A stretch of 6,666 nucleotides of DNA from Gammaproteobacteria bacterium (GTDB lineage Bacteria > Pseudomonadota > Gammaproteobacteria > Acidiferrobacterales > SZUA-150), in the NCBI GenBank assembly GCA_029880755.1, contig JAOUNW010000109.1, positions 1 through 6,666 on the forward strand, given 5' to 3'. The translations under genes were made by a program, and so were the position numbers. Below the pieces are notes generated by a model. That model was not told the DNA's origin and did not search any database. It worked only from the letters and a program-made list of their open reading frames with translations. How positions within the stretch are numbered: the first letter of the stretch is position 1; each line of letters begins with the position of its first letter. Below are positions 4,862 through 6,666 of the stretch, piece by piece.

Positions 4862-6666
4862 TTAGCCCTTTGCTGTCCGAAACCAGCGAAGACGGTTGGC
4901 GTTAGTCACAACTGTCACCGATGACATGGCCATGGCGGCGCCGGCAATAATCGGGTTCAACAACAGCCCGGTTAACGGATACAAAATACCGGCGGCAACT
5001 GGAATACCGAGCGTGTTATAAATAAACGCACCCAATAGATTCTGTTTGATGTTACGTACTGTGGCACGGGAAATGGCAATGGCATCGGGTACACCATGGA
5101 GCGAGCCCCGCATCAAGGTTACCGAGGCGCTCTCAATAGCAACATCAGTACCGGTACCGATAGCAAAACCAACATCGGCACGAGCCAGGGCCGGAGCATC
5201 ATTAATACCGTCACCCACCATGCCCACCACTTCGCCGCGTTCTTGCAATACAGCTACCTTGTCCGATTTGTTTTGAGGCAATACCTGAGAAAATACTTCG
5301 TCGATACCCACTTCCCGCGCGACTGCGTTGGCGGTCATGGCATGATCACCCGTAACCATAGCCACTCTCAACCCGGCATCGTGTAATCGTTTAATGGCAG
5401 CAGCGGAATCCGCTTTAATGGGATCGGCAATGGCGATAATACCGGCCACTCTATTATCTACGGCAACATAAATGGGCGTTTGCGCCTTGCTTGCCAGAGA
5501 CTCAGCAATATTGTAGTAAGACGCCAAATCCATATTGTGGTCCTGCAATAACGCCTGATTACCCAATAATACCGTCTTGCCCTGGATGTCAGCTTTAACG
5601 CCCTTTCCTGCAATAGCTTCAAATTGCGCCACCGGAAAGAATTCGAGTTTTTTGTCCTTGGCGGCACTGACTATGGCATCCGCCAAAGGATGTTCTGACC
5701 CTGCTTCTATGCTCGCGGCAAACTGCAAAATATCATTTTCTTCCCAGCCGTCCACAGCTGTCACCAATGTCACAGCTGGCCTGCCTTCAGTAATGGTGCC
5801 TGTCTTATCTAATATAATAGTTGTCAGCTTACCCGCCTGTTGCAGGGCATCACCGTTACGGATCAGTATTCCGTATTCCGCCGCCTTGCCAACACCCACC
5901 ATAATAGAAATCGGCGTAGCAAGGCCTAAAGCACACGGGCAGGCAATAATTAACACGGTCATGGTAGCAACCAGGGTGTAACTCACTTTCGGTTCCGGGC
6001 CAAAGTTCATCCAAATCAAAAACGTGATGACAGCAATTATCAGTACGGTCGGAACAAATACAGAAGAGATTTTATCGGCCAACCTGCCTATCCCTGGTTT
6101 CGAGTTCTGCGCCTGACGCACGAGCTCGATGATACGCGCCAATGCGGTGTCCTTGCCTATACGCATTGCCTGATACAGAAACGTACCGGTCTTGTTAATG
6201 GTTCCACCGACCACCTCATCGCCCAGCGACTTCTGCACCGGAACTGGCTCCCCGGTTATCATTGATTCATCAACGCTGGAATGGCCTTCGATAACTTTTC
6301 CATCGACGGCTATTCTCTCTCCTGGGCGCACGCGCAGCGTTTCATTAAGACCGACTTCTTCGATAGGAACATCCAGCTCCCTACCATCCCGAATCACACG
6401 TGCCGTTTTTGGTTGCAGCCCAATAAGTCGCTTGATGGCTTCCGATGTCTTACCGCGTGCACGCATTTCCAGCGCTGACCCAAAATTGATTAACGCAATA
6501 ATAATCGCGGCTGCCTCAAAATAAACATGGCGCGCTTGTTCTGGAACCAAAGGCGGATAAATAACAATGAGAAGAGAATAAACCCAGGCCGTGCCCGTTC
6601 CCAGTGCAATCAATGTATCCATATTGGCATTATGCGCCCGGAAAGAACGCCAGGCGCATAATGCCA
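4862..6666 (-). CDS. copA: Cu(+)-exporting P1B-type ATPase, N-terminus outside window
   Basis: About 600 C-terminal residues of a heavy-metal P-type ATPase are visible; the frame continues open through 6666 (AWRSFRAHNAN precedes MDTLIALGTG), so the Met codon at 6622 is internal and the true start is off the right edge. Counting that Met as 1: actuator TGEP at 123-126, metal-binding CPC at 228-230 in a membrane helix, phosphorylated Asp272 in DKTGT, the HP motif at 311-312, TGDH at 424-427, and GDGINDAP from 470. YN (535-536) and MSS (566-568) in the last two membrane helices, with CPC, define Cu(+) specificity (P1B-1). Six of the usual eight membrane helices are present; the first two and any N-terminal heavy-metal-associated domains are missing only because of the window edge. 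It pumps cytosolic Cu(+) outward across the inner membrane, for detoxification or for supply to cuproenzymes. Confidence 0.97.
   Translation of the reverse strand, partial: ALCAWRSFRAHNANMDTLIALGTGTAWVYSLLIVIYPPLVPEQARHVYFEAAAIIIALINFGSALEMRARGKTSEAIKRLIGLQPKTARVIRDGRELDVPIEEVGLNETLRVRPGERIAVDGKVIEGHSSVDESMITGEPVPVQKSLGDEVVGGTINKTGTFLYQAMRIGKDTALARIIELVRQAQNSKPGIGRLADKISSVFVPTVLIIAVITFLIWMNFGPEPKVSYTLVATMTVLIIACPCALGLATPISIMVGVGKAAEYGILIRNGDALQQAGKLTTIILDKTGTITEGRPAVTLVTAVDGWEENDILQFAASIEAGSEHPLADAIVSAAKDKKLEFFPVAQFEAIAGKGVKADIQGKTVLLGNQALLQDHNMDLASYYNIAESLASKAQTPIYVAVDNRVAGIIAIADPIKADSAAAIKRLHDAGLRVAMVTGDHAMTANAVAREVGIDEVFSQVLPQNKSDKVAVLQERGEVVGMVGDGINDAPALARADVGFAIGTGTDVAIESASVTLMRGSLHGVPDAIAISRATVRNIKQNLLGAFIYNTLGIPVAAGILYPLTGLLLNPIIAGAAMAMSSVTVVTNANRLRWFRTAKG

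Noticed and set aside
4862..6622. CopA as a complete 586-residue protein starting at 6622
   Set aside because: The frame stays open to the window edge with family-typical residues (AWRSFRAHNAN), and MDTLIALGTG is an internal membrane-helix motif of CopA.

Overview
The window reads as a chromosomal segment of a gammaproteobacterium. The basis is the gene order rpe-gph-trpE-trpG with a trpD ribosome-binding site next, an arrangement familiar from Pseudomonas and its relatives, together with ordinary gammaproteobacterial protein sequences and moderate GC. I cannot name a genus. All convincing genes are on the minus strand, so transcription runs from high to low coordinates; the plus-strand open frames are antisense shadows.

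Copper region (6666 to about 4488): a Cu(+)-exporting P1B-type ATPase (CopA) whose N-terminus lies beyond the right edge of the window, followed 14 bases later by a small membrane-anchored cupredoxin-like protein with Cys/Met but no His. The pair fits export of cuprous copper and its handling on the periplasmic side. A protein-kinase-fold protein of unknown substrate (4454-3732) follows 33 bases downstream and may belong to the same transcript.

Central-carbon/tryptophan region (3604 to 1): a gap of 127 bases holds a weak candidate promoter, then come rpe (ribulose-phosphate 3-epimerase), gph (phosphoglycolate phosphatase), trpE and trpG (the two subunits of anthranilate synthase), and at the left edge a strong Shine-Dalgarno for the next gene, presumably trpD. 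Short spacings (17 bases rpe-gph, 1 base trpE-trpG) suggest co-transcription and translational coupling.

The most interesting item is the 116-base gph-trpE gap. It encodes a previously unlisted 12-residue leader peptide, MDKHKAIRRWWR, with its own Shine-Dalgarno and tandem Trp codons: a trpL attenuation peptide. The RNA around it lacks a classical GC-rich hairpin plus U-tract. Instead, two perfect inverted repeats (a 10 bp helix and an 11 bp helix with a 2-base bulge) enclose the leader and would pair the trpL start region with the trpE ribosome-binding site. This suggests leader-peptide control acting at least partly on trpE translation; that mechanism is inference.
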